A stretch of 10,661 bases of DNA from Chitinophaga pinensis (GTDB lineage Bacteria > Bacteroidota > Bacteroidia > SXHM01): the NCBI GenBank assembly GCA_945889235.1, contig CAMDBK010000073.1, forward strand, positions 1-10,661. The letters are read 5' to 3'. Under the pieces are notes generated by a model. That model searched no databases. It saw only the letters and a program-made list of their open reading frames with translations, and was not told where the DNA came from. Below are positions 1 through 6,421 of the stretch, piece by piece. How positions within the stretch are numbered: the first letter of the stretch is position 1; every line of letters begins with the position of its first letter. Position numbers and translations under genes: made by a program.

Positions 1-93
1 CACAGTGATATTCCTGCCACAGTAAAAGCTGATTATGTAAAGGGCTGGGAAGACTATTATTGGGCGCCAATGAAGTCAATGCTCGAAAAATAA
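1..93 (+). CDS. C-terminal tail of a probable SRPBCC/AHSA1-type protein (5' end off the window)
   Basis: Reading frame 1 is open from the window edge and ends at TAA 91-93, giving the last 30 residues of a protein. The tail contains GWEDYYWAPMK and ends in MLEK. A GW-x-x-YYW-x-PMK pattern near the C-terminus resembles the final helix of SRPBCC (START-like) proteins of the AHSA1 group, small cytosolic proteins with a hydrophobic ligand pocket. That assignment rests on recall of one short motif. The body of the protein is outside the window, so its function cannot be judged. The stop codon is followed by 106 bases before rlmD, which contain a palindromic repeat and a promoter-like box. Confidence 0.55.
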   Translation, partial: HSDIPATVKADYVKGWEDYYWAPMKSMLEK

Positions 94-125
94 TTACTCT
101 AGAAAGATTTAAAAATAATTTTTTT

Positions 126-184
126 GCCACTAATTACACTAATTCCCACTAATTAAATTCGTGATAATTGGTGTAATTAGTGGC
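126..184. repeat. 59-bp palindrome of three direct and three inverted 8-nt words
   Basis: The word CACTAATT occurs at 128, 137 and 147. Its complement forms AATTCGTG, AATTGGTG and AATTAGTG begin at 156, 166 and 175. Spacings are 9 and 10 on the left and 10 and 9 on the right, so the element is mirror-symmetric about base 155. The outer arms 126-144 and 166-184 pair at 18 of 19 positions, and the single exception would be a G-U pair in RNA. The element ends 15 bases before the rlmD start and two bases before its promoter-like box. It could be a dispersed intergenic repeat or a transcript hairpin; no T-tract follows, so it does not look like a classical terminator. Confidence 0.85.
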
Positions 185-185
185 G

Positions 186-193
186 TATATTTG
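186..193 (+). promoter_or_regulatory. Bacteroidetes-type -7 box (TATATTTG) of rlmD
   Basis: TATATTTG matches the Bacteroidetes -7 consensus TAnnTTTG exactly. A TTG lies at 168-170, but the spacing to the box is only 15 bases instead of about 19-21, so the -33 element is doubtful. Transcription from this box would begin close to base 200, which is the A of the chosen rlmD ATG. The mRNA would then be leaderless or nearly so. Confidence 0.5.
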
Positions 194-199
194 CCGCCC

Positions 200-1645
200 A
201 TGCGTGAAAAAAAGAAAGATTTACCCATCATGGAAAATGTTTCCATTACTGAGGCTGCTGCCGAAGGCAAGGCTTTGGCACGAGTGGAAAACATGGTGGT
301 ATTTGTGGATAATGCCGTTCCCGGTGATATTGCAGATTTACAGGTAACACGAAAAAAGAGTAATTACCGGGAAGCTCGCGCTATTCATTTTCATGTTTTG
401 TCTGACAAACGAGCAGAGCCTGCTTGCAGCCATTTCGGAGTGTGCGGGGGGTGCAAATGGCAGAACATGGCGTATGAACACCAACTTTTTTACAAACAAA
501 AGCAAGTAAAAGATAACCTGGAAAGACTTGCTAAAGTTCCGTTGCCTGAGATACTTCCCATCCTTGGTTCTGAAAACGAATACTACTACCGAAATAAATT
601 AGAGTTCACCTTTTCGCATCGCGGCTGGATGACTGAAGAAGAAATAAAATCAGGCGAAAACTTTGGTGATCGCCCTGCACTTGGTTTTCATATTCCGGGA
701 ATGTTTGATAAAATCTTAGACATCAAAAAATGTTTTTTGCAACCTGAACCTTCCAATGCCATTCGTGATGCGGTAAAAAAATATGCAGTGGAAAATGGTT
801 TGGAGTTTTTCAATACCCGCGAACAGACCGGGTTTTTACGCAACATTATTATTCGCAATACTTCAACAGGTGAACTTATGGTGAATATAATCTTCGCAAA
901 AGAAGAGCAAGAGAAAAGAGAAGGACTTTTAAATTTTCTCTCAGTCGAATTTCCTAAAATCAATTCATTGCTTTATGTAATCAACACCAAGCTCAACGAT
1001 ACTATTAACGATTTGGAAGTTCGCAGTTTCAAAGGGCCAGATTTCATTATGGAAGAAATGACAGCATTTGAATCGGATGTAAAACTCAAATTTAAAATAG
1101 GAGCAAAATCGTTTTTTCAGACCAATACACAGCAAGCTTACCGACTTTACATGATAGCTGCTGAATTTGCAGAATTGAAAGCTACAGATCTGGTTTATGA
1201 TTTATACACAGGCACCGGAACTATTGCCTGTTTTGTTGCAGGAAAAGCAAAGAAAATTGTCGGAATTGAATATGTGCCTAGCGCAATTGAAGACGCGAAA
1301 GCGAATGCAGCACTGAATAACATCACCAATACTTCATTTTTCGCAGGGGATATGAAAGATGTGCTTTCACCTGATTTTGTAAAAGAAAACGGCAAACCTG
1401 ATGTAATTATCACAGACCCTCCTCGTGCCGGAATGCACGAAGATGTGGTGAAACGAATTCTGGAAATTGAGCCGCGCAGAATTATCTATGTCAGTTGCAA
1501 TCCTGCATCACAGGCGCGTGACATTGCATTGCTTTCAGAAAAATATACGGTAGAAAAAGTGCAGCCGGTAGATATGTTTCCGCATACGCACCATGTTGAA
1601 AATGTGGTTGCACTTGAAAGAAATTTCATAGACGATAGACCATAG
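200..1645 (+). CDS. rlmD: 23S rRNA (uracil-5-)-methyltransferase, RlmD/TrmA family
   Basis: This 481-residue enzyme is a SAM-dependent RNA methyltransferase that makes 5-methyluridine, probably in 23S rRNA. An N-terminal TRAM-like segment (about 10-65) is followed by iron-sulfur cysteines C76, C82, C85 and C178 in the family pattern. The Rossmann-type methyltransferase domain carries the SAM motif DLYTGTGT (334-341), DPPRAGM (406-412), the catalytic VSCNP (nucleophile C433) and the terminal HVENV. I chose ATG 200: the frame extends upstream to a GTG at 161, but that codon lies in the palindromic repeat and upstream of the promoter box, whereas MREKKKDLP-x-MENV is a normal family beginning. 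ATG 230 is a weaker alternative. The last residues IDDRP lie beyond the usual end and are encoded by a tandem repeat. RlmD and the related RlmC/TrmA specificities cannot be separated from sequence alone, though the cysteine cluster favours an RlmD/RlmC type. Confidence 0.9.
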   Translation: MREKKKDLPIMENVSITEAAAEGKALARVENMVVFVDNAVPGDIADLQVTRKKSNYREARAIHFHVLSDKRAEPACSHFGVCGGCKWQNMAYEHQLFYKQKQVKDNLERLAKVPLPEILPILGSENEYYYRNKLEFTFSHRGWMTEEEIKSGENFGDRPALGFHIPGMFDKILDIKKCFLQPEPSNAIRDAVKKYAVENGLEFFNTREQTGFLRNIIIRNTSTGELMVNIIFAKEEQEKREGLLNFLSVEFPKINSLLYVINTKLNDTINDLEVRSFKGPDFIMEEMTAFESDVKLKFKIGAKSFFQTNTQQAYRLYMIAAEFAELKATDLVYDLYTGTGTIACFVAGKAKKIVGIEYVPSAIEDAKANAALNNITNTSFFAGDMKDVLSPDFVKENGKPDVIITDPPRAGMHEDVVKRILEIEPRRIIYVSCNPASQARDIALLSEKYTVEKVQPVDMFPHTHHVENVVALERNFIDDRP

Positions 1646-1661
1646 TCCATTGTCTATGGTC
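1627..1661. repeat. 7-nt tandem word element with inverted repeat across the rlmD stop
   Basis: CATAGAC (1627), GATAGAC (1634) and CATAGTC (1641) are consecutive 7-nt copies. GACCATAG (1638-1645) pairs perfectly with CTATGGTC (1654-1661) across an 8-nt loop. The stop TAG of rlmD (1643-1645) is part of the left arm, and the last five codons of the gene lie in the tandem copies. No T-tract follows the stem. Confidence 0.8.
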
Positions 1662-1688
1662 AACCGACAAAACATTCAACAACTCTAT

Positions 1689-1696
1689 TACCTTTG
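1689..1696 (+). promoter_or_regulatory. Bacteroidetes-type -7 box (TACCTTTG)
   Basis: TACCTTTG matches TAnnTTTG and is followed by CGCC. It lies 18 bases before the ATG at 1715, so a transcript would have a short leader of roughly ten bases. No convincing -33 TTTG is visible at the expected distance, where the sequence is CCGACAAAAC. Confidence 0.5.
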
Positions 1697-1714
1697 CGCC
1701 CTCAAATTTTGATT

Positions 1715-2233
1715 ATGAAATACCTTCGTCATTTATATCTTGTAGTAGCTGCGCTTATTTTAGCGTTGGCAGTTTGGCAATTCACCAAAGTAAATATTGG
1801 AAATGGAATTTTGTTTGTTCTACTTACCGGAATTCCGGTATTTTTCTGGTTTATCAGTCCGATAAATTTATTGGCTTTCTGGTACATAAGAAAGTCGAAT
1901 ATGGAAAAAGCCACAAAAGTTTTATCATGGCAAAAACACCCTGAAGGGTTGCGCAAAAATCAGGAAGCTTATTACTACTACCTAAACGGATTAGCCGCCA
2001 CACAAAGCCGCACCGCAGGTAGCGCAGAGACTTATTTCAAGAAAGCAATCTCAATCGGATTAGGATTGAAACAGGATGAAGCTGTTGCAAAACTTAATCT
2101 TGCAGCGATTTATATTTCTCAACGCAAAAAACGCCTTGCCATCAACATGCTCAGCGAAGCCAAAAAAGCTGATGAACACAACCTGATGAAAGAGCAGTTT
2201 AAAATGGTGGAGATGGGATTGAAGAGGATATAG
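1715..2233 (+). CDS. Small membrane protein with TPR-like C-terminal helices, function unknown
   Basis: The product has 172 residues. A hydrophobic segment spans about residues 6-22, and a longer hydrophobic stretch (32-58), which contains a proline, could form one or two further membrane passes. The remainder, from about residue 84, is helical and resembles two tetratricopeptide repeats: Y-rich helix 86-98, the AETYFKKAISIGL-like helix 104-116, the AVAKLNLAAIYIS helix 123-135 and RLAINMLSEAKKAD 140-153. This suggests an inner-membrane anchor with a cytosolic protein-interaction module. The frame extends to a TTG at 1694, but that triplet is inside the promoter box, so ATG 1715 is used. I do not recognise a named family. 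It sits between two methyltransferase genes and has its own promoter box, so no functional link is implied. Confidence 0.75.
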   Translation: MKYLRHLYLVVAALILALAVWQFTKVNIGNGILFVLLTGIPVFFWFISPINLLAFWYIRKSNMEKATKVLSWQKHPEGLRKNQEAYYYYLNGLAATQSRTAGSAETYFKKAISIGLGLKQDEAVAKLNLAAIYISQRKKRLAINMLSEAKKADEHNLMKEQFKMVEMGLKRI

Positions 2234-2296
2234 TTTTGAAAGTTGGAAAGTTTGGAAAGTTCAAAACCGATTACCGACAACTGATTACCGATTACC
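2234..2296. repeat. Gap filled by two tandem word families (GAAAGTT x3, GATTACC x3)
   Basis: The 63 bases between the TAG stop at 2231-2233 and the TTG at 2297 consist almost entirely of repeats. GAAAGTT occurs at 2238, 2246 and 2255, bracketed by TTTTGAA (2234-2240) and TTCAAAA (2260-2266), an inverted pair. GATTACC then occurs at 2269, 2283 and 2290, the last copy ending directly before the TTG start codon of the next gene. No promoter box of the TAnnTTTG type is present. Confidence 0.8.
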
Positions 2297-3043
2297 TTGG
2301 CAACCTTCAAAGACCATTTTTCCACTCAATCTTCCGATTACTCAAAGTATCGCCCTGATTACCCGAAAGATTTATATGATTTCATTCTTTCAGAAGTAAA
2401 AGAGCGCAAAACCGCTTGGGATTGCGGAACAGGAAACGGACAGGCAGCAGTAGTTCTCTCCCAATACTTTGAAAAAGTATTTGCCACCGACCCAAGTGCA
2501 GAGCAAATAAAAAATGCTGCTCAAACCAATAACATTAAATACCACATTGCATCTGCTGAAAATTCAACTCTTACAGATAAGTCAATTGATTTAATAACAG
2601 TTGCACAAGCTCTTCATTGGTTTGATTTTGAAAAATTTTATGCAGAAGTAAATCGCGTTGCAAAGCCAAATGCAGTGATTGCTGTTTGGAGTTACGAAAA
2701 CTGTTTTGTGAGCGAATCGATTGATAAAGTGTTCCTGCATTTTTACAAAGAAATTCTTGGCAACTACTGGGCTTACGAACGCAAACACGTTGAAAATGCT
2801 TACCATGATATTCCTTTTCCTTTTTCGGAAGTAAAAGAGCAAGTATTCTATATGAAAAAGCAATGGAATTTGCACGATTTTATGGGTTACCTTTCCACCT
2901 GGTCTGCAGTGCAGAAATACATCAAAACTAACGGCAAAAATCCTTTAGAATTGGTTGCAATTGATTTTGAAAAAGCATGGGGAAACCCTGATATAGTAAA
3001 GGAAGTCAGTTTTCCCGTAACTGTAAAAACAGGAAGGGTTTAG
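2297..3043 (+). CDS. Class I SAM-dependent methyltransferase (Methyltransf_11-like), substrate unknown
   Basis: The 248-residue product begins ATFKDHFSTQSSDYSKYRPDYP, the usual opening of a group of small-molecule class I methyltransferases. It carries SAM motif I WDCGTGNGQ (41-49), an acidic residue D65 after strand 2 for the SAM ribose, and ALHWFD (105-110), a motif typical of the trans-aconitate and ubiquinone-type methyltransferases. The end FEKAWGNPD-x-V-x-x-V-x-FPV is also a family hallmark, so the gene looks full length. The start must be TTG 2297: an in-frame TGA lies at 2282-2284, there is no upstream ATG or GTG, and the first internal Met comes far inside the domain. ATT 2291 is the only other conceivable start. 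The acceptor substrate cannot be inferred, and neighbouring ahcY is only a generic link through SAH recycling. Confidence 0.85.
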   Translation: MATFKDHFSTQSSDYSKYRPDYPKDLYDFILSEVKERKTAWDCGTGNGQAAVVLSQYFEKVFATDPSAEQIKNAAQTNNIKYHIASAENSTLTDKSIDLITVAQALHWFDFEKFYAEVNRVAKPNAVIAVWSYENCFVSESIDKVFLHFYKEILGNYWAYERKHVENAYHDIPFPFSEVKEQVFYMKKQWNLHDFMGYLSTWSAVQKYIKTNGKNPLELVAIDFEKAWGNPDIVKEVSFPVTVKTGRV

Positions 3044-3060
3044 GGCTGTTCAATAAAAGC

Positions 3061-3092
3061 CTTGCCCCGTATGCCTAAATATGCTACTTTTG
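3061..3092 (+). promoter_or_regulatory. Bacteroidetes-type promoter of ahcY (-33 CTTG, -7 TACTTTTG)
   Basis: This is the only promoter in the window with both elements. CTTG at 3061-3064 is close to the -33 consensus TTTG. TACTTTTG at 3085-3092 matches the -7 consensus TAnnTTTG. The 20 bases between TTG and TA are within the normal spacing. Initiation near 3099 would give a leader of about 25 bases, A-rich next to the ATG at 3125, as is usual for well-expressed genes in this phylum. Confidence 0.7.
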
Positions 3093-3124
3093 CACGCTTA
3101 TTAAAAACAAAACATTAAAAATCT

Positions 3125-4444
3125 ATGTCAACAAAATCAGTGGAACAATTTGTAAAATACAAAGTGAAAGATATTTCCCTTGCTGAATGGGGAAGAAAAG
3201 AAATACAATTAGCAGAAGTAGAAATGCCGGGTTTAATGGCGCTTCGCGCTGAGTTTGGTAAAACCAAACCCTTGAAAAACGCACGCATCGCAGGTTGCCT
3301 TCACATGACCATTCAAACTGCTGTTTTGATTGAAACGCTGGTTGAACTGGGTGCTGAAGTTACCTGGAGTTCCTGCAACATTTTTTCTACACAAGACCAC
3401 GCTGCTGCTGCTATTGCCGCTGCAGGAATTTCGGTTTATGCCTGGAAAGGAATGAACGAACAGGAATTTGACTGGTGCATTGAACAGACTTTGTTTTTCG
3501 GTGAAGAGCAAAAGCCATTAAACATGATTTTGGATGACGGTGGCGATTTGACTAATATGGTTTTTGACCGTTACCCTGAATTAATTAAAGACATAAAAGG
3601 TCTTTCTGAAGAAACAACAACAGGCGTACACCGCTTGTATGAGCGCATGGAAAAAGGAACGCTTCCTATTCCTGCAATCAATGTAAACGACTCAGTTACC
3701 AAATCTAAATTTGATAATAAATACGGCTGTCGTGAATCATTGGTGGATGCTATCCGCAGAGCAACTGACCTTATGCTTGCCGGGAAAGTGGCTGTTGTGG
3801 CCGGTTTTGGTGATGTAGGTAAAGGCTCTGCAGAATCATTGAAAGAAGCTAAAGTTCGTGTTATTGTTACCGAAATTGACCCTATCTGCGCCTTACAGGC
3901 AGCTATGGAAGGTTATGAAGTAAAGAAATTTGCTGATGCCGTAAAAGAAGCCGACATCGTTGTAACTGCTACAGGAAATAAAGACATCGTGAAAGGTGAG
4001 CATTTCAAAAACATGAAACACAATGCTATTGTTTGCAACATCGGGCACTTCGATAACGAGATTGATATGAAATGGCTGAACGATAATTATGGTAAAACAA
4101 AAGATACCATCAAACCACAGGTTGATAAATACAGCATTGACGGTAAAGATGTGATCATTCTTGCTGAAGGCCGTTTGGTAAACCTTGGTTGCGCAATGGG
4201 ACATCCTTCATTTGTGATGTCAAATTCATTCACCAACCAAACATTGGCGCAATTAGAACTTTGGACCAACACCAGCAAATACGAAAACAAAGTTTACACA
4301 TTGCCGAAAGAACTGGACGAAAAAGTAGCACGTTTACACCTTGCTAAAATCGGTGTGGAACTTGATACCTTAACTGACGAACAGGCTAAATATATTGGCG
4401 TGAAAGCTGCAGGTCCTTACAAACCTGAATATTATCGTTACTAA
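3125..4444 (+). CDS. ahcY: Adenosylhomocysteinase (S-adenosyl-L-homocysteine hydrolase)
   Basis: AhcY reversibly hydrolyses S-adenosylhomocysteine to adenosine and homocysteine in the cytosol, removing the inhibitory by-product of SAM-dependent methylation. It uses a tightly bound NAD+. The 439-residue product has the substrate-domain motif LHMTIQTAVL with H60, ETTTGVHRLY starting at E163, NVNDSVTKSKFDNKYG (186-201) including the catalytic K193 and D197, the NAD-binding GFGDVGKG (227-234), and the conserved C-terminal KPEYYRY whose Lys-Tyr pair closes the neighbouring subunit's NAD site. The length is normal for the family. It has the strongest promoter in the window and an A-rich leader. The stop is followed after one base by a palindromic word element. 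Function is secure; the homocysteine produced links it to the methionine genes downstream, although it probably forms a separate transcription unit. Confidence 0.97.
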   Translation: MSTKSVEQFVKYKVKDISLAEWGRKEIQLAEVEMPGLMALRAEFGKTKPLKNARIAGCLHMTIQTAVLIETLVELGAEVTWSSCNIFSTQDHAAAAIAAAGISVYAWKGMNEQEFDWCIEQTLFFGEEQKPLNMILDDGGDLTNMVFDRYPELIKDIKGLSEETTTGVHRLYERMEKGTLPIPAINVNDSVTKSKFDNKYGCRESLVDAIRRATDLMLAGKVAVVAGFGDVGKGSAESLKEAKVRVIVTEIDPICALQAAMEGYEVKKFADAVKEADIVVTATGNKDIVKGEHFKNMKHNAIVCNIGHFDNEIDMKWLNDNYGKTKDTIKPQVDKYSIDGKDVIILAEGRLVNLGCAMGHPSFVMSNSFTNQTLAQLELWTNTSKYENKVYTLPKELDEKVARLHLAKIGVELDTLTDEQAKYIGVKAAGPYKPEYYRY

Positions 4445-4445
4445 A

Positions 4446-4505
4446 TTTGTCAATTAGTTAATGAGTCAATTTGGCAATGAATTGTCAAATTGACTCATTG
4501 ACAAA
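4446..4505. repeat. Long palindrome of 8-nt-spaced xxCAAT words between ahcY and the DUF4290 gene
   Basis: GTCAAT, GTTAAT, GTCAAT and GGCAAT begin at 4449, 4457, 4465 and 4473, exactly 8 bases apart. Inverted ATTGTC, ATTGAC and ATTGAC follow at 4481, 4490 and 4498. AATGAGTCAATTTG (4460-4473) pairs perfectly with 4486-4499. G4474 can wobble with T4485 and CAAT pairs with ATTG inside. TTTGTC (4446-4451) pairs with GACAAA (4500-4505) around an 8-nt bulge. The stem could act as an ahcY 3' hairpin, but no T-run follows. TTG 4471 and ATG 4477 inside it are false starts for the next gene. Confidence 0.88.
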
Positions 4506-4521
4506 TCGTTTAATTAAAAAA

Positions 4522-5172
4522 ATGGAATACAACACCGAACGATCACAAATGGCTATTCCCGAATACGGGCGTAATGTGCAGCGTATGATAGAATTTGCTG
4601 TTTCGGTTAAAAATCGTGATGAACGCAATCGTGTAGCACGTGCTATTATTTCGGTGATGGGGCAATTAAATCCTCACCTGCGCGATGTAACAGATTTCAA
4701 ACACAAACTTTGGGATCACTTATTTATAATAGCTGATTTTAAATTAGATGTTGATTCGCCTTACCCTATTCCTAACGCTGAAACATTTAAAACGAAACCA
4801 GACAGGGTAAATTATCCTGATAATAAAATCAAATACCGTCACTACGGAAGAATACTGGAAAAAATTATACAGAAAGCCATTGAGTTTGAAGAAGGTGATG
4901 AGAAAAAGGTACTCACAGAAATGATTGCCAATTCCATGAAAAAATCTTACCTGATGTGGAACAGAGATTCAGTTACCGATGATGTAATTTTTGACCAGTT
5001 GAAAGAACTTTCAAAAGGAAAACTAAAGCTTCCTGCCGATACTAAATTAGTCCAGGCAAGCGAATTGCCCGTTGTTCGTCAGCAGCAACACAGCAACAAC
5101 AACAAAAATAAAAACCGCAACCGCAATAACCGTCACCGCAATAATCGCAATAGAGGTGGCAAAAAAATGTAA
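4522..5172 (+). CDS. DUF4290 family protein with a basic Asn/Arg/Lys-rich tail
   Basis: The 216-residue product starts MEYNTER and continues MAIPEYGRNVQRMIEFA, the typical opening of the Bacteroidetes family I recognise as DUF4290, whose function is unknown to me. Residues 1 to about 180 look like a compact helical cytosolic domain with no signal peptide or membrane segment. From about residue 187 the chain becomes low complexity, dominated by Q, N, R, K and H, and ends RGGKKM. Such a tail could bind nucleic acid or ribosomes, but this is inference from composition only. ATG 4522 is chosen because it gives the family N-terminus and has an A-rich ribosome-binding region; TTG 4471 and ATG 4477 lie in the palindrome. 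There is no TAnnTTTG box in the 77-base gap, so it may be co-transcribed with ahcY. Confidence 0.85.
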   Translation: MEYNTERSQMAIPEYGRNVQRMIEFAVSVKNRDERNRVARAIISVMGQLNPHLRDVTDFKHKLWDHLFIIADFKLDVDSPYPIPNAETFKTKPDRVNYPDNKIKYRHYGRILEKIIQKAIEFEEGDEKKVLTEMIANSMKKSYLMWNRDSVTDDVIFDQLKELSKGKLKLPADTKLVQASELPVVRQQQHSNNNKNKNRNRNNRHRNNRNRGGKKM

Positions 5173-5224
5173 TTCAGAATGCGGAATTGATTATAACTAA
5201 TATTAGAATGACATATTATAGATA

Positions 5225-5238
5225 TAGAGAAGTCTCTA
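5225..5238. promoter_or_regulatory. Short dyad TAGAGA-AG-TCTCTA next to the cysH start
   Basis: TAGAGA (5225-5230) and TCTCTA (5233-5238) are perfect inverted 6-mers separated by two bases and directly abutting the cysH ATG at 5239. Such a dyad could be an operator or a small structure covering the ribosome-binding region. A CTAATATTAG palindrome also lies at 5197-5206. No TAnnTTTG box is visible in the 66-base gap. A dyad of this size in AT-rich DNA can arise by chance, so the regulatory reading is weak. Confidence 0.3.
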
Positions 5239-5943
5239 ATGTTTTTAAGAACCGCCATAGAATTATCAAAACTATATTCAGGAAAACCAATTCCTGAAGT
5301 AATTGCTGCGCTTTCCTCATCTTATAAAAACAAAATAGTTTTCTCCACTTCGTTTGGTCAGGAAGATCAGGTAATAACAGATATTATTTTCAGGAACACT
5401 ATTTCGGTTGAAGTGTTTACTCTTGACACAGGAAGACTTTTCAACGAGACCTATGAAACCTTTGACAAGACAATTAAACGCTACAAAAAAGAAATCAAAA
5501 CCTTTTTTCCTGATAAAACAACAACTGAAGAATTGCTGAGTAAAAAAGGTCCTTTCAGTTTTTATAATTCAGTTGAAAACAGAAAAGAATGTTGTTATAT
5601 CCGCAAAGTAGAACCTTTACAACGTGCATTGAAAGGAAAAAAAATCTGGATAACAGGTTTACGCAGCTCTCAATCGGCTCAACGAGAAAATCTGCCTTTA
5701 TTTCAGTGGGACGAAACGTATCAATTAATAAAATATAATCCACTTTCCGATTGGACATTGGAACAGGTTGTTGACTATTTAAAAGAAAACAATGTTCCCT
5801 ATAATCTGCTTCACGACAAAGGTTTTGTAAGTATCGGTTGCGCACCCTGCACGCGTGCTATTCAGCCGGGTGAAGACATACGTGCAGGACGCTGGTGGTG
5901 GGAAGATTCAAAAAAGGAATGTGGCTTACACGAAACTAAATAA
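5239..5943 (+). CDS. cysH: Assimilatory APS/PAPS reductase, [4Fe-4S] type
   Basis: This 234-residue enzyme reduces activated sulfate (APS or PAPS) to sulfite with electrons from thioredoxin, in cytosolic sulfate assimilation. The PP-loop nucleotide motif is STSFGQEDQ (36-44), followed by LDTGR (62-66). Cysteine pair C118-C119 in ECCYIRKVEPL and C201-x-x-C204 in GCAPCTRA form the four-cysteine set that binds a [4Fe-4S] cluster. C228 in KECGLHE, near the C-terminus, is the catalytic thiol. Cluster-containing members mostly use APS, whereas enterobacterial PAPS reductases lack these cysteines, so APS reductase is the likelier activity. The usual partners for sulfate activation (CysD/N) and sulfite reductase are not in this window. 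It heads a same-strand run with osmC, metZ, metX and hom, with gaps of 41, 97, 0 and 81 bases and no clear promoter box between them. Confidence 0.93.
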   Translation: MFLRTAIELSKLYSGKPIPEVIAALSSSYKNKIVFSTSFGQEDQVITDIIFRNTISVEVFTLDTGRLFNETYETFDKTIKRYKKEIKTFFPDKTTTEELLSKKGPFSFYNSVENRKECCYIRKVEPLQRALKGKKIWITGLRSSQSAQRENLPLFQWDETYQLIKYNPLSDWTLEQVVDYLKENNVPYNLLHDKGFVSIGCAPCTRAIQPGEDIRAGRWWWEDSKKECGLHETK

Positions 5944-5950
5944 GTAAAAA

Positions 5951-5974
5951 CTTTGCGCTCTTCGCGCCTTTGCG
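5951..5974 (+). repeat. Half-element of the CTTTGCG word family ahead of the osmC-family gene
   Basis: CTTTGCG (5951), CTTCGCG (5960) and CTTTGCG (5968) are spaced 9 and 8 bases apart, the same spacing as the right arm of the full palindrome at 6422-6486. No matching left arm is present, so this is a single-arm copy. It ends ten bases before the ATG at 5985 and contains the TTG at 5970 that could be mistaken for the start of that gene. Confidence 0.8.
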
Positions 5975-5984
5975 AGAAACAAAC

Positions 5985-6404
5985 ATGGAAATAAAACTTA
6001 AACGCCTTAACCGGAATTACCATCTTGAAGCCACCGGAACAAACGGAAGAACCGTTTCAATTGATGCCGGCCCGCAGGATGGCGGTGATGATTTAGGTGC
6101 ACGCCCTATGCAAATGTTGCTGATGGGATTAGGCGGTTGTGCAAGTATTGATGTGATTTCAATTTTAAAAAAGCAACGACAAGAAGTAGATGACTACAAT
6201 GTTATAGTAACAGCAGAAAGGGAAAAAGATAAAGTTCCCTCGCTGTTTACTTCCATTCATGTAAAATTTATTCTCACCGGAAAAATTGAAAAAGAAAAAC
6301 TGGAACACGCTATCAAATTATCGCTTGAAAAATATTGTTCGGTGGCTAAAATATTAGAAAAGACAGCACCTATCACCTATTCATACACCATCAATGAAAA
6401 CTGA
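5985..6404 (+). CDS. OsmC/Ohr-family protein (YhfA-like), probable thiol-dependent redox protein
   Basis: The 139-residue product is a complete single-domain OsmC-fold protein, cytosolic and normally dimeric. Family members with two conserved cysteines reduce organic or other peroxides. Here both are present: C52 in LMGLGGCASIDVISIL at the start of the central helix, and C118 in KYCSVAKILEKTAP. The motif set resembles the YhfA-like branch more than classical Ohr or OsmC, and the physiological substrate of that branch is not established to my knowledge. ATG 5985 gives MEIKLKRLNRNYHLEA, a normal beginning. The frame extends to TTG 5970, but that lies in a repeat word. Its place between cysH and metZ suggests a role tied to reactive sulfur or thiol chemistry, which is inference from context. 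Confidence 0.88.
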   Translation: MEIKLKRLNRNYHLEATGTNGRTVSIDAGPQDGGDDLGARPMQMLLMGLGGCASIDVISILKKQRQEVDDYNVIVTAEREKDKVPSLFTSIHVKFILTGKIEKEKLEHAIKLSLEKYCSVAKILEKTAPITYSYTINEN

Positions 6405-6421
6405 TTATGGCAGAATATTCA

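Noticed and set aside
126..184. CRISPR-like array
   Set aside because: The words are 8 nt at 9-10 nt spacing with inverted copies; there are no 20-40 nt repeats with unique spacers and no cas genes.
161..199. GTG start for rlmD at 161
   Set aside because: The codon is inside the palindrome and upstream of the TATATTTG box; the added 13 residues do not belong to the family N-terminus.
3044..3124. SAH riboswitch in front of ahcY
   Set aside because: Only 81 bases are available, the promoter takes up half of them, and the transcribed leader of about 25 bases is too short and A-rich to hold a riboswitch.
4446..4505. Classical rho-independent terminator for ahcY
   Set aside because: The stem is strong but AT-rich and not followed by a T-run, so only the repeat call is supported.
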